Notes under the pieces: generated by a model
Told to the model about the DNA's origin: nothing
The model's database searches: none
What the model saw: the letters and a program-made list of their open reading frames with translations, nothing else
Assembly: GCA_965153355.1 (NCBI GenBank)
Contig: OZ231126.1
Coordinates: 110,298,001 to 110,362,000 of the forward strand
Length of the DNA: 64,000 bases
From: Flaccisagitta enflata
Lineage: Eukaryota > Chaetognatha > Sagittoidea > Aphragmophora
Reading direction: 5' to 3'
Program-made: the position numbers and the translations under genes
Part shown: positions 38,846 to 50,100 of the stretch, one piece after another
How positions within the stretch are numbered: position 1 is the first letter of the stretch
How the letters are laid out: each line of letters starts with the position of its first letter

Positions 38846-40850
38846 TTATTAGGTGTCTGCTGGGTGTCTGCCGGACCCATCCCCAACTTTGTAGAAGAAG
38901 TCTGTTGGGTGTCTGCTGGACACATCCCCACATTAGTAGTAGGCGCCTGCTAGACATGTTTAGAGTCAGTACAAAGTTAAGTATCAGGTGTCTGCTGGGT
39001 GTCTGCTGGACCAATCTCACATTAGTAGAAGGTGTCTGATGTGTGCCTGTTTAACCCATCCCCAACTTTGTAGAAGGTGTCTGCTGGGTGTCTGCTGGGT
39101 GTCTGCTGGACCAATCCCCACATTAGTAGAAGGTGTCTGATGTGTGCCTGTTTAACCCATCCGCACATTTGTAAAAGGTGTCTGCTGGGTGTCTGCTGAA
39201 CAAATCCCCACATTGGTAGTAGGTGTCTGCTAGGTGTCTGCTGGACCCATCCCCAACTTAGTAGTAGGTGTCTGCTGGGTGTCTGCTGGACCAATCCCCT
39301 CATTAGTAGACGGTGTCTGCTGGGTGTCTGCTGGACCCATCCCCAACTTAGTAGTAGGTGTCTGCTGGGTGCCTGCTGGACCTATCCCCAACTTAGTAGA
39401 AGGTGTCTGCTGGGTGTCTGCTAGACTAATCCCCACATTAGTAGAAGGTGTCTGATGTGTGCCTGTTTAACCCATCCGCACATTAGTAGAAAGTGTCTGC
39501 TGGGTGTCTGCTGAACCAATCCCCACATTAGTAGAAGGTGTCTGCTGGGTGTCTGCTGGACCCATCCCCAACTTAGTAGTAGGTGTCTGCTAGACTTTTA
39601 TAGAGTTGTTACAAGTTAAGTATTAGGTGTCTGCTGGGTGTCTGCTGGACCCATCCCCAACTTTGTAGAAGGTGTCTGCTGGGTGTCTGCTGGACACATC
39701 CCCACATTAGTAGTAGGTGCCTGCTAGACATATTTAGAGTCAGTACAAAGTTAAGTATTAGGTGTCTGCCGGGTGTCTGCTGGACCAATCCCCACATTAG
39801 TAGAAGGTGTCTGATGTGTGCCTGTTTAACCCATCCGCACATTAGTAGAAAGTGTCTGCTGGGTGCCTGCTGAACCAATCCCCACATTAGTAGAAGGTGT
39901 CTGCTGGGTGTCTGCTGGACCCATCCCCAACTTAGTAGTAGGTGTCTGCTGGGTATCTGCTGGACCAATCCCCTCATTAGTAGACGGTGTCTGCTGGGTG
40001 TCTGCTGGACCCATCCCCAACTTAGTAGTAGGTGTCTGCTGGGTGCCTGCTGGACCTATCCCCAACTTAGTAGAAGGTGTCTGCTGGGTGTCTGCTAGAC
40101 CAATCCCCACATTAGTAGAAGGTGTCTGCTGGGTGTCTGCTGGACCCATCCCCAACTTAGTAGTAGGTGTCTGCTAGACTTTTATAGAGTTGTTACAAGT
40201 TAAGTATCAGGTGTCTGCTGGGTGTCTGCTGGACAAATCCCCAACTTTGTAGAAGGTGTCTGCTGGATGTCTGCTGGACACATCCCCACATTAGTAGTAG
40301 GTGCCTGCTAGACATATTTAGAGTCAGTACAGAGTTAAGTATTAGGTGTCTGCTGGACCAATCCCCACATTAGTAGAAGTTGTCTGATGTGTGCCTGTTT
40401 AACCCATCCGCACATTAGTAGAAGGTGTCTGCTGGGTGTCTGCTGAACCAATCCCCACATTAGTAGAAGGTGTCTGCTGGGTGTCTGCTGGACCCATCCC
40501 CAACTTAGTAGTAGGTGTCTGCTGGGTGTCTGCTGGACCAATCCCCTCATTAGTAGACGGTGTCTGCTGGGTGTCTGCTGGACCCATCCCCAACTTAGTA
40601 GTAGGTGTCTGCTGGGTGCCTGCTGGACCTATCCCCAACTTAGTAGAAGGTGTCTGCTGGGTTTCTGCTAGACCAATCCCCACATTAGTAGAAGGTGTCT
40701 GCTGGGTGTCTGCTGGACCCATCCCCAACTTAGTAGTAGGTGTCTGCTAGACTTTTATAGAGTCGTTACAAATTAAGTATTAGGTGTCTGCTGGGTGTCT
40801 GCTGGACACATCCCCAACTTTGTAGAAGGTGTCTGCTGGGTGTCTGCTGC
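38846..40850 (+). repeat. 45-bp minisatellite with 573-bp higher-order unit
   Basis: Plus-orientation block. Blocks of 45-bp units are punctuated by a linker (GCCTGCTAGACATATTTAGAG, TCAGTACAAAGTTAAGTATT). The order of variants repeats every 573 bp (39863 to 40436). Long frames of VSAGPIPNLVVGVCW type and its reverse-strand counterparts are repeat by-products. Confidence 0.95.
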
Positions 40851-41125
40851 ACCCTAACCTGATTCCTATGAAAATCCGACCTTAGAATGTTTACGAACAT
40901 TTTTTCTCGATTTGCAGCGTTTGGACGACAATTACCGAAAGATGCATCTTCGCGCTTTTTGTATGACTGTTTTCTTTGCCGAAAAGAAAGATAACAAGCT
41001 GGTCATAGTGGAACGCTCAGACGCAACTGTAGATGATTGTTACTATCACTGTTGAAGAACTTCCCCCGAAAATGTGACTGCCTTACTGCGATAATTAATG
41101 AAGGACCAAAAAAAAAGAAAAAAAA
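40851..41125. other. No gene recognised
   Basis: Non-repetitive interruption at the edge of the minisatellite. No frame with recognisable features. Confidence 0.5.
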
Positions 41126-41129
41126 AAGA

Positions 41130-41390
41130 GCATGCCGCATGTGTGCGTGTGTGTGTGTGTGCGTATGTTTGTGCATGTGTTTGCGTATGTATGCACGTGC
41201 GTATGTGTGCACGTGCGTGTGCATGTGTGCATGTGCGTGAGCATGTTCGACGTGCATGTACATGTGTGTGCGCACGTGTGTGTGCATGTTCGTGCGCACG
41301 TGCGTGCGCATGTGTGTGCATACGTGCGTGTGCATGTGTGTGCCCATGTGCATGTGTGCGCGCATTTGTGTGCGTGTTGACTGTGTTAAT
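41130..41390. repeat. GTGCAT/GTGTGCGC-rich low-complexity tract
   Basis: About 260 bases of alternating purine-pyrimidine (GTGTGC, GTGCATGT, GTGCGCACGTGCG). Strong Z-DNA potential. The Cys/Val- and His/Thr-rich frames are artefacts. Confidence 0.9.
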
Positions 41391-41434
41391 CGTATCCATG
41401 CCTATGCACTAGAATGAATCTAGATCGTCTGCAC

Positions 41435-42006
41435 GACTACCGAGGTCGCGTGCGGGTGGCCAGGGGCGAGAAAAGGCTAACCCAAACATTTGAGCAGGAG
41501 CAATACTGCAAAAACTGCCTGCAAACGCCGAAAAAGCTAACGGTGACAGACGGAGCGACAAAGCGGGTTATCAAGTCGCGTGCACTCGACTAAAAACAAG
41601 TCTGAATAGACGGTTACCCTAGTTGCGTGCGGGTGGGCAGGGGCCGCATTTGAGGTCACTTCGTCATCAGGGCAGGTATTGTGAGGCCAAAGCCTGCCAA
41701 AAAAACAAAACAAACAAAAATAATCAAAATGTGTTGGGCCGACGGACAGACTGATGGACCGAATAGGCAGGGTGAAGTTGCGTAGCACGCGACTAAAAAT
41801 TACCAATCTGCTTGTAGAACAAACAAGGCCAACACCTTACAGTCGCGTGCGGTTGTTAAGACCATGAGAATAAAAGACTAAAAGATCAAAAGAGTAAAAG
41901 AAAAAAGACGAAAAAAAGCTAAGCGTGATGGACGGACGGACCGACCAACTGACCAACAGCCAGACGGGCAGAGCGGGTCATAGAGTCGCCTGCACGCGAC
42001 TAAAAA
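41435..42006 (+). repeat. Three head-to-tail SINE-like copies
   Basis: Copies at about 41435-41597, 41609-41799 and 41818-42006. Each runs from a GTCGCGTGCGGGTGG-type head through GGGCAGGGGC, an A-rich stretch and a GACGGACGGACC core to AGTCGCGTGCACGCGACTAAAA. The last copy and those at 17220 and 57805 begin AACAAGGCC. The tail of the best copies holds the perfect palindrome GTCGCGTGCACGCGAC followed by TAAAA. No frame encodes a recognisable protein, and no clear pol III A or B box was found, so 'SINE-like' refers only to structure. Confidence 0.8.
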
Positions 42007-42726
42007 GCACTTTAAGGCGTTAATCGATGGTTTTTGTGTTACTTCTCCTGCATAAGTCAGCCTATTTCATAAAAACGCCTGACCCTTCCCCTGTTGGTAA
42101 AGAACGCGAACGTTCATTCTTCAAGTTCATCACGTTGTTTTCACCTATCTCATGGCTAGCAAAAGTAAACAGAGCAAGTAAACAATTTCAAGTGTTCATT
42201 TCTATTCACACAATTCTAAAGGGAGGATTTGAATTTTCTTTTTTATCCCAAAATTTATTTGTTTTTTTGACATATTGTTCATAACATTCGACGAATGTAA
42301 CATTGCCCAAGTTGTTCCCCTGAACTTGTTATTTGCGCAATTGGAACAACATGACATTCCACCGATGATTTCAATGTCATTTCTTCCATTTGCTTGTTTG
42401 TCTCTTTTTGAAAAATGGGTAAAATCATTTCATCCTTATTGACGTCAATCGTCGATCATTTGAAAGAACATGTCCAAGTTGATCCTCCTATGTCTTTGTA
42501 GTCAACATGTTACGCCACCTAGTGGACAAGTTTGAATTAATCAGCTCTCATATTACTTAAAATACCTTGCTCTCCAAATATATCATTTTTTCTGTCTTGC
42601 TCTCGCTTCAGATCTTTTGCTTTTGCTTTCCCTTTTGCTCTCGCTTTTGCTCTCTCTTATGTACCTAAAATGCTTTTGCTCTCGCCTTTGCTTTTATGCT
42701 CTCTCTCTTTCTCTTTCTCTTTCTCT

Positions 42727-42767
<41 letters not shown>

Positions 42768-43082
42768 CGACTAAAATGTATTTTTTACCTTCATGAGGGT
42801 ATTAGCGTGACACAAATGACACGAGGATGCTGATGTCCGTCCCCCGTGGCCTGGTTGTATAACTTGTATTCATTTAAATACAATAAGTTGCAAGTCCAGC
42901 TTTCGATAAAAAGCATTTTCTTTAGAAAAAAAAGAAATAAAAAAAAAACTAGAAAAAAAAAAAGCTCCTTCCTTTTCAGCAGCCAAGATGACTATTTGCT
43001 ACAGAGAGATTCTATTGCATCTTTCTATAATTGTCGTCCACCGCTTCCTCCCGCGATTGTAATGTAGGCTTCGCGCCAACGT
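42007..43082. other. No gene recognised; pyrimidine-rich tract
   Basis: A+T-rich with an imperfect GCTCTCGCTTTTG repeat and a (CT)n run (42695-42765). An 85-codon plus frame at 42027-42284 has no recognisable feature and was not called. Confidence 0.5.
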
Positions 43083-43722
43083 GGCTGGACACATCCCCAC
43101 ATTAGTAGTAGGTGCCTGCTAGACATATTTAGAGTCAGTACAGAGTAAAGTATTAGGTGTCTGCTGGGTGTCTGCCGGACCAATCCCCACATTAGTAGAA
43201 GGTGTCTGATGTGTGCCTGTTTAACCCATCTGCACATTAGTAGAAGGTGTCTGCTGGGTGTCTGCTGAACCAATGGCCACATTAGTAGAAGGTGTCTGCT
43301 GGGTGTCTGCTGGACCCATCCCCAACTTAGTAGTAGGTGTCTGCTGGGTGTCTGCTGGTCCAATCCCCACATTAGTAGAAGGTGCCTGCTAGATATTTAT
43401 AGAGTCAGTACAGCGCTAAGTACTAGGTGTCTGCTGGGTGTCTGCTGGATCCATCCCCAACATAGTAGTAGGTGTCTGCTGGGTGTCTGCTGGTCCAATC
43501 CCCACATTAGTAGAAGGTGCCTGCTAGACATTCATAGTCAGTACAATGTTAAGTATTTGGTGTCTGCTGGGTGTCTGCTGGACCCATCCCCAAATTAGTA
43601 GTAGGTGTCTGCTGGGTGTCTGCTGGTCCAATCCCCACATTAGTAGAAGGTGCCTGCTAGACATTTATAGAGTCAGTACAACACTAAGTACTAGGTGTCT
43701 GCTGGGTGTCTGCTGGATCCAT
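43083..43722 (+). repeat. 45-bp minisatellite block 5' of the retroelement
   Basis: Plus-orientation units with the AGTCAGTACARNRYTAAGTAYT linker variants. It ends in CTGCTGGATCCAT, where the retroelement begins. Confidence 0.95.
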
Positions 43723-45840
43723 GTTGACTTTGCTCGTAAGTTAAAACCCATTGGAAAGGAAGTTGCACCGTTAGATTGGAGTATTGATTTCTCTCATAAA
43801 TCATTAGAATTGATTAACATAAACTCTATTTTAAACAACCCCAAAATTTTAAAATTATTACCTCCTACTATCAGAAACAAACTAAAAATACGAAAAATTT
43901 TCAAATTTGAGAATCCAGTAAGTAGTAAAATTTTGAATTATAATAAGATTTTAAAATCTACCGGTAATCTTTCCTATGGGGATATTCAATCTTTGTCTTG
44001 TGAATGTGCTGACTCTATTTTTAAAAACCCAAATTTTGATCATGTTATCACAGGTGATCTGAATATTATTCAGGAGACTGACCTACGTAAACTATGTTCA
44101 TTTGGAACCAAGTTCAGAGACATCCCGCGCTTCAATCTTGGTTCTATAAAAGAAAAATTTAGAAATAACTGTAAAACTCTCATGAGTAAAATTTCTAAAA
44201 AATTTAAAATCCCTCATTCAGCATTAAAACTATGGAAAAAATGTATCATTTCTAATTTTGATGAAAAATTACAATCAATTGCTAAAGATACAAGGTTTAA
44301 TGTACCCACATTAAGCAAAAGATCATGTTTGAATGAATTAAAGAGGTTACAAGAAAAATTCGTCATTACCGTAGTTGACAAAGCAGCAGGCAACTATGCA
44401 TTTACCTGTAAAAAATTTTATTTCTTAAGATTAGCTGAAGAATTAGGTTTAAACAATCCAACACCAGGTAATGAAACTTATTTATTTTGCCCCGATAGTG
44501 AACAAGTTGTCTGTGAAAGATTAAAAAATGATCTTTTAAGATTTTCAATCACTCCCCCTAGCTCACAGCTCAACCTAGCTGTTCTATATCAAACACCTAA
44601 ATTTCATAAAAACCCACCAAAAATGAGATATATCGCCGGTAATGTGAATACTGTAACTTCTATGCTGGATGATAAAGTAGCCAAGATCCTGAAGATGTGC
44701 AAATCACACTTTCGAAACCTTTGTAAAGTATATGAGGGCTACTCAGGTATTAAATATTGCTTTGATGTCGAGACCAGTACTGAAGTGAAAGATATGTTTG
44801 ACGGTGCATATGGTTCGGTTGCTTCCATCTCCATTAATGACTTCTCCACGCTATACACTTTGTTTGATCATGATCATCTGCTTTCCAACATCCGATGGCT
44901 GCTTGACACTTTGAGTAAAAATAGCGGTAAGAGTTGTATCAAGATAGATTATGATAAGGCACGTTGGGTTTCCAATGCTAGTGACTCCGATTCTTACACA
45001 GTTGGTGAGGTTTTAGATATGGTTTCTTTTTTGGTTAAAGAAACTTATATCAAGGCTTTTGGTCACATCTTTCAGCAAGTAAAAGGTATTATCATGGGTG
45101 GCAAAATTTCTGGTTGGCTCTCTGATTGCTCTTTGATGGTTGATGAATTTCGTTATGTTAAATCTAAGGTCTCCTCCGGTTTAAGGGAAGATGCTTGCAG
45201 GCTAAAGTTTTTCAGACGTTACAGAGACGATTGCACTACTCTTAATTGTCCCAACTTCATTGATATTGCTAGAGAGATTTATCCACAGAGCTTGTCGTTG
45301 ACGCAGGAAAATGAAGATCCCAGTAAGGCTAATGTTCTTGATATGGAGGTTAGCATTGCAAACTCTATTTGTACTACAAAGGTTTATTGTAAGACAGATC
45401 ATTTCCCCTTTGAAGTCATCTCTTTTCCCTTCCTTGAAAGCAACATTGATAATGGTCTATGTTATCGAGTTTTTTACAGTCAGGTCATTCGATTCCAAAG
45501 GTTATGTTCTAATCGCTGTGATTTTGAGACAAGGACTAGACATTTAGGTATTGTTCTGAATGGACGTGGTTACATTATCTCTCGGCTTGAAAAGGAATTT
45601 TGTAAAGCAGTAAGAAAGTACATCTCTGAGTTTCAAAAGTGGTCTCTTCCTTTTGATTTCAATGCCTGGTTCAAACGCATAATGAATGAACGCCATGACA
45701 GTCAATCTGCTTTAGATGTCTCTATATCCTCTCAGCCTGTATCTGGTCAATCCGCCTTGCCTGTCCCTATGTCCTTCTCCCAGCCTGTACCCGGTTTCGA
45801 CACACGAAGTGATATTTTGAGTTATTTGAGTCAACCTTAG
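43546..45840 (+). CDS. Penelope-like reverse transcriptase, frame fused to minisatellite
   Basis: 764 codons. The first 59 come from the flanking minisatellite; element sequence starts at V60, and the authentic start is not visible. Seen motifs: SCEC and HVITGDLNII (151-175), VVDKAAGNY (276-284), LYQTPKFHKNPPKMRYIAG (347-365), motif A DFSTLYT with Asp432, motif B QQVKGIIMGGKISGWLSD (510-527), motif C RRYRDD with Asp561/562, LDMEV (598-602) and QVIRFQRLCSN (646-656). The order and spacing are those of Penelope-like reverse transcriptases, in which an RNA template is copied into DNA. Arg in YRDD replaces the usual small residue. No stop or frameshift interrupts the domain. No endonuclease domain follows; the C-terminus is a Ser/Pro/Val-rich tail. 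It resembles proteins with a conserved H-V-[IV]-T-G-D-L box that I recall from marine invertebrates (memory, unverified). Confidence 0.85.
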   Translation: MLSIWCLLGVCWTHPQISSRCLLGVCWSNPHISRRCLLDIYRVSTTLSTRCLLGVCWIHVDFARKLKPIGKEVAPLDWSIDFSHKSLELININSILNNPKILKLLPPTIRNKLKIRKIFKFENPVSSKILNYNKILKSTGNLSYGDIQSLSCECADSIFKNPNFDHVITGDLNIIQETDLRKLCSFGTKFRDIPRFNLGSIKEKFRNNCKTLMSKISKKFKIPHSALKLWKKCIISNFDEKLQSIAKDTRFNVPTLSKRSCLNELKRLQEKFVITVVDKAAGNYAFTCKKFYFLRLAEELGLNNPTPGNETYLFCPDSEQVVCERLKNDLLRFSITPPSSQLNLAVLYQTPKFHKNPPKMRYIAGNVNTVTSMLDDKVAKILKMCKSHFRNLCKVYEGYSGIKYCFDVETSTEVKDMFDGAYGSVASISINDFSTLYTLFDHDHLLSNIRWLLDTLSKNSGKSCIKIDYDKARWVSNASDSDSYTVGEVLDMVSFLVKETYIKAFGHIFQQVKGIIMGGKISGWLSDCSLMVDEFRYVKSKVSSGLREDACRLKFFRRYRDDCTTLNCPNFIDIAREIYPQSLSLTQENEDPSKANVLDMEVSIANSICTTKVYCKTDHFPFEVISFPFLESNIDNGLCYRVFYSQVIRFQRLCSNRCDFETRTRHLGIVLNGRGYIISRLEKEFCKAVRKYISEFQKWSLPFDFNAWFKRIMNERHDSQSALDVSISSQPVSGQSALPVPMSFSQPVPGFDTRSDILSYLSQP

Positions 45841-47115
45841 AGTCTTTGCTTTAAGCATGGTGGACTATTTACATAGCCTCAATGTTTTTGGCATTTGGCA
45901 ACTGTTGCTTGTGTACTATTTACATAGACTTTAGCAGTTGTTGCTTACTCTATTGTTTGACTTACTATAGGTAATATGCTGGTTGCTCTTGTGATTTTCA
46001 TAGGTTTTGAAAATATTTTTAAGGTTTTTCAAAAATCAAGACTTCTAGTTTTTATTTTAGTTAAATTTTCAATTTCAAATTTTGAATTTTAAATCTCAAA
46101 TTCTAAGTTTTTAAGTCTTTAAGTTTGGAAAATATAAAAAAATTTTTAAAAAAGTTTTTAAGTTTTTGGTTTTTTAAAAAATTTGAAAATTTTGAAAAAA
46201 TTATTTAAAAGTTTTTCAAAAAATTTTTTAAAAAATTTTAAAGTTTTTAAGTTTTAATTCTTAAGTTTAAAGTTTTTTCATTTTTCAAAATCTTTAAGTT
46301 TTTAGTTTTTAAGTTTAAATTTAAAGTTCTTTCTTATTCCTTCCCAATTTTCTGTACTATTTACATAGCCTTAAAGTTGGTTTGGAATAAGACTCTTCAT
46401 TCTACTCCTGATCTAAGTTTCTCCCCAACCCACCCCTACCGTCTGCCTACCCTCCTACCACTATCTCCTACCCACTCTGCTACCCCCACCTTTGACCCAG
46501 CCCTACCTCCTACCTACCTACTCCAACCTCCGACCTACCCCTACCTTCCTACCCCTACCTTCCCTCTCCTATCTAACTAATCCCATCTCCTACCTACCCT
46601 CCTACCCAACCTCCTACCAACCCCTACCTCCTACCTACCCCACTCACCACCTTTTGTTTATTTTATTGCATATCTCCCTCTACCTCTACCTTACACTATC
46701 TCTACCTTCTTTGACCATTTGTTTTTTCCTTTATTTCAACTATTTTCACCTGTACCTTTGACCACTGAAGCCCTGCTGATCACATGACCTATCCTCTTCC
46801 TCATCTTCACCTTTCCTTACCTGTCCTATCAATACTTTCATTTCACTACACTGTATCCTCTCCACCACAGCCTTTATTAAACTTTTTATGATTTATTTTC
46901 CTATTTTCCTATTATCTCCTCTATGTTTTGGTATGGGTAATAGCAAGGGTGATGGGAAGCCTCTAAACCCGCCAAGACCATGTGTTGACTTTAAGCACAA
47001 GTCTTGCCTGGTCCACAGTCCAGGTTTACTTATCCATTGATAGTTGGAGATACTTTTCACTATTTATAACTTTGTTGTTAGTTGAATTAAACGATTAAGT
47101 CTTTTAACATCTGAT
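43723..47115 (+). mobile_element. Penelope-like retroelement, probably 5'-truncated
   Basis: Unique 3.4-kb segment between array sequence GGATCCAT (left) and ATAGTAGTAGGTG (right). Intact array reads GGATCCATCCCCAACATAG at this point, so about 7 bases of target were lost and no target duplication is seen. It holds one long reverse transcriptase frame, then a 1.27-kb untranslated tail with an A/T-rich stretch (46020-46345), a CCTACC-rich stretch (46420-46640), and an end ATTAAACGATTAAGTC. There is no LTR and no visible GIY-YIG endonuclease frame. The coding frame enters directly from the array, suggesting loss of the true 5' end. Confidence 0.8.
45841..47115 (+). other. 3' untranslated region of the Penelope-like element
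   Basis: No coding frame. Contains three copies of ACTATTTACATAG (45865, 45918, 46354). The A/T-rich centre is built from TTTTTAAGTTTT units, followed by a long CCTACC-type pyrimidine tract. Near the end is GTTAGTTGAATTAAACGATT. Confidence 0.6.
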
Positions 47116-50100
47116 ATAGTAGTAGGTGTCTGCTGGGTGTCTGCTGGTCCAATCCCCACATTAGTAGAAGGTGCCTGCTAGACATTCATAGTCAGAACAA
47201 CGTTAAGTATTTGGTGTCTGCTGGGTGTCTGCTGGACCCATCCCCAAATTAGTAGTAGGTGTCTGCTGGGTGTCTGCTGGACCCATCCCCAAATTAGTAG
47301 AAGGTGCCTGCTAGATATTCATTGTCAGTACAACGTTAAGTATTTGGTGTCTGCTGGGTGTCTGCTGGATCCATCCCCAACTTAGTAGTAGGTGTCTGGG
47401 TGTCTAGGTCCAATCCACATTACTAGAAGGTGCCTAGACTTTATAGAGTCAGTACAGCGCTAAGTACTAGGTGTCTGCTGGGTGTCTGCTGGATCCATCC
47501 CCAACATAGTAGTAGGTGTCTGCTGGGTGTCTGCTGGTCCAATCCCATTAGTCGAAGGTGCCTGCTAGACATTCATAGCTCATAATTAAGTATTTGGTGT
47601 CTGCTGGGTGTCTGCTGGACCCATCCCCAAATTAGTAGTAGGTGTCTGCTGGGTGTCTGCTGGACCCATCCCCAAATTAGTAGAAGGTGCCTGCTAGATA
47701 TTCATAGTCAGTACAACGTTAAGTATTTGGTGTCTGCTGGGTGTCTGCTGGATCCATCCCCAACTTAGTAGTAGGTGTCTGCTGGGTGTCTGCTGGATCT
47801 ATCCCCAACTTAGTAGTAGGTGTCTGCTGGTCCAATCCCCACATTAGTAGAAGGTGCCTGCTAGACATTTATAGAGTCAGTACAGCGCTAAGTACTAGGT
47901 GTCTGCAAGGTGTCTGCTGGGTGTCTGCTGGATCCATCTCAACATAGTAGTAGTAGTGGTGTCTGCTGGGTGTCTGCTGGTCCAATCCCCACATTAGTAG
48001 AAGGTGCCTGCTATCCATTCATAGTCAGTACAACGTGGTATTTGGTGTCTACTGGGTGTCTGCTGGACCCATCCCCAACTTAGCAGTGTCTGTTATGTGC
48101 AAAGTCCATCCCCAACTTAGTAGAAGGTGCCTGTGACATTCATAGTCAGTACAACGTTAAGTATTTGGTGTCTGCTGGGTGTCTGCTGGATCCATCCCCA
48201 ACTTAGTAGTAGGTGTCTGCTGGGTGTCTGCTGGATCCATCCCCAACTTAGTAGTAGGTGTCTGCTGGGTGTCTGCTGGTACAATCCCCACATTAGTAGA
48301 AAGTGCCTGCTAGACCTTTATAGTCAGTACAGCGCTAGGTACTAGGTGTCTGATGGGTGTCTGTTGGATCCATCCCCAACATAGTAGTAGGTGTCTGCTG
48401 GGTGTCTGCTGGTCCAATCCCCACATTAGTAGAAGGTGCCTGCTAGACACTCATAGTCAGTACAACGTTAAGTATTTGGTGTCTGCTGGGTGTCTGCTGG
48501 ACCCATCCCCAAATTAGTAGTAGGTGTCTGCTGGGTGTCTGCTGGACCCATCCCCAAATTAGTAGAAGGTGCCTGCTAGATATTCATAGTCAGTACAACG
48601 TCAACTATTTGGTGTCTGCTGGATCCATCCCCAACTTAGTAGTAGGTGTCTGCTGGGTGTCTGCTGGATCCATCCTCAACTTAGTAGTAGGTGTCTGCTG
48701 GTGTCGGCTGTCCAACTCTACATTAGTAGAAGGTGCCTGCTAGACATTCAAAGTCAGTACAACGTTAAGTATTTGGTGTCTGCTGGGTGTCTGCTGGACC
48801 CATCCCCAAATTAGTAGTAAGTGTCTGCTGGGTGTCTGTTGGACCCATCCCCAAATTAGTAGAAGGTGCCTGCTAGATATTCATAGTCAGTACAACGTTA
48901 AGTATTTGGTGTCTGCTGGGTGTCTGCTGGATCCATCCCCAACTTAGTAGTAGGTGTCTGCTGGGTGTCTGCTGGATCTATCCACTACTTAGTAGTAGGT
49001 GTCTGCTGGGTGTCTGCTGGTCCAATTCCCACATCAGTAGAAGGTGCCTGCTAGACATTTATAGAGTCAGTACAGCGCTAAGTACTCGGTGTCTGCTGGG
49101 TGTCTGCTGGATCCATCCCCAACATAGTAGTAGGTGTCTGCTGGGTGTCTGCTGGTCCAATCCCCACATTAGTAGAAGGTGCCTGCTAGTCAGTACAACG
49201 TTAAGTATTTGGTGTCTACTGGGTGTCTGCTGGACCCAGACCCAACTTAGCTTTAAGTGTCAGCTGGGTGTCTGCTGAGTCCATCCACAACTTAGTAGAA
49301 TGTGCCTGCTAGACATTCATAGTCATTACAACGTTAAGTATTTGGTGTCTGCTGGGTGTCTGCTGGATCCATCCCCAACTTAGTAGTAGGTGTCTGCTGG
49401 GTGTCTGCTGGATCCATCCCCAACTTAGTAGTAGGTGTCTGCTGGGTGTCTGCTGGTCCAATCCCCACATTAGAAGAAGGTGCCTGCTAGACATTTATAG
49501 AGTCAGTAAAGCGCTAAGTACTAGGTGTCTGATGGGTGTCTGCTGGATCCATCCCCAACATAGTAGTAGGTGTCTGCTAGATCTGCTGGTCCAATCCCCA
49601 CATTAGTAGAAGGTGCCTGCTAGACATTCATAGTCAGTACAACATTAAGTATATGGTGTCTGCTGGGCGTCTGCTGGACCCATCCCCAAATTAGTAGTAG
49701 GTGTCTGCTGGGTGTCTGCTGAGTCCATCCCCAACTTAGTAGAAGGTGCCTGCTAGACATTCATAGTCAGTACAACATTAAGTATTTGGTGTCTGCTGGG
49801 TGTCTGCTGGATCCATCCCCAACTTAGTAGTAGGTGTCTGCTGGGTGTCTGTTGGTCCAATCCCCACATTAGTAGAAGGTGCCTGCTAGATATTTATAGA
49901 GTAAGTACAGCGCTAAGTACTAGGTGTCTGCTGGGTGTCTGCTGGATCCATCCCCAACATAGTAGTAGGTGTCTGCTGGGTGTCTGCTGGTCCAATCCCC
50001 ACATTAGTAGAAGGTGCCTGCTAACCATTCATAGTCAGTACAACGTTAAGTATTTGGTGTCTACTGGGTGTCTGCTGGACCCATCCCCAACTTAGCAGTA

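Noticed and set aside
37773-40750. Long frames with GPADTQQTP or VSAGPIPNLVVGVCW repeats on both strands
   Set aside because: The minisatellite period (45 bp) is a multiple of three, so several frames stay open on both strands at once. There is no start context, no domain and no strand preference.
42027-42284. 85-codon plus frame
   Set aside because: No recognisable domain, ordinary A/T-rich composition, no supporting context.
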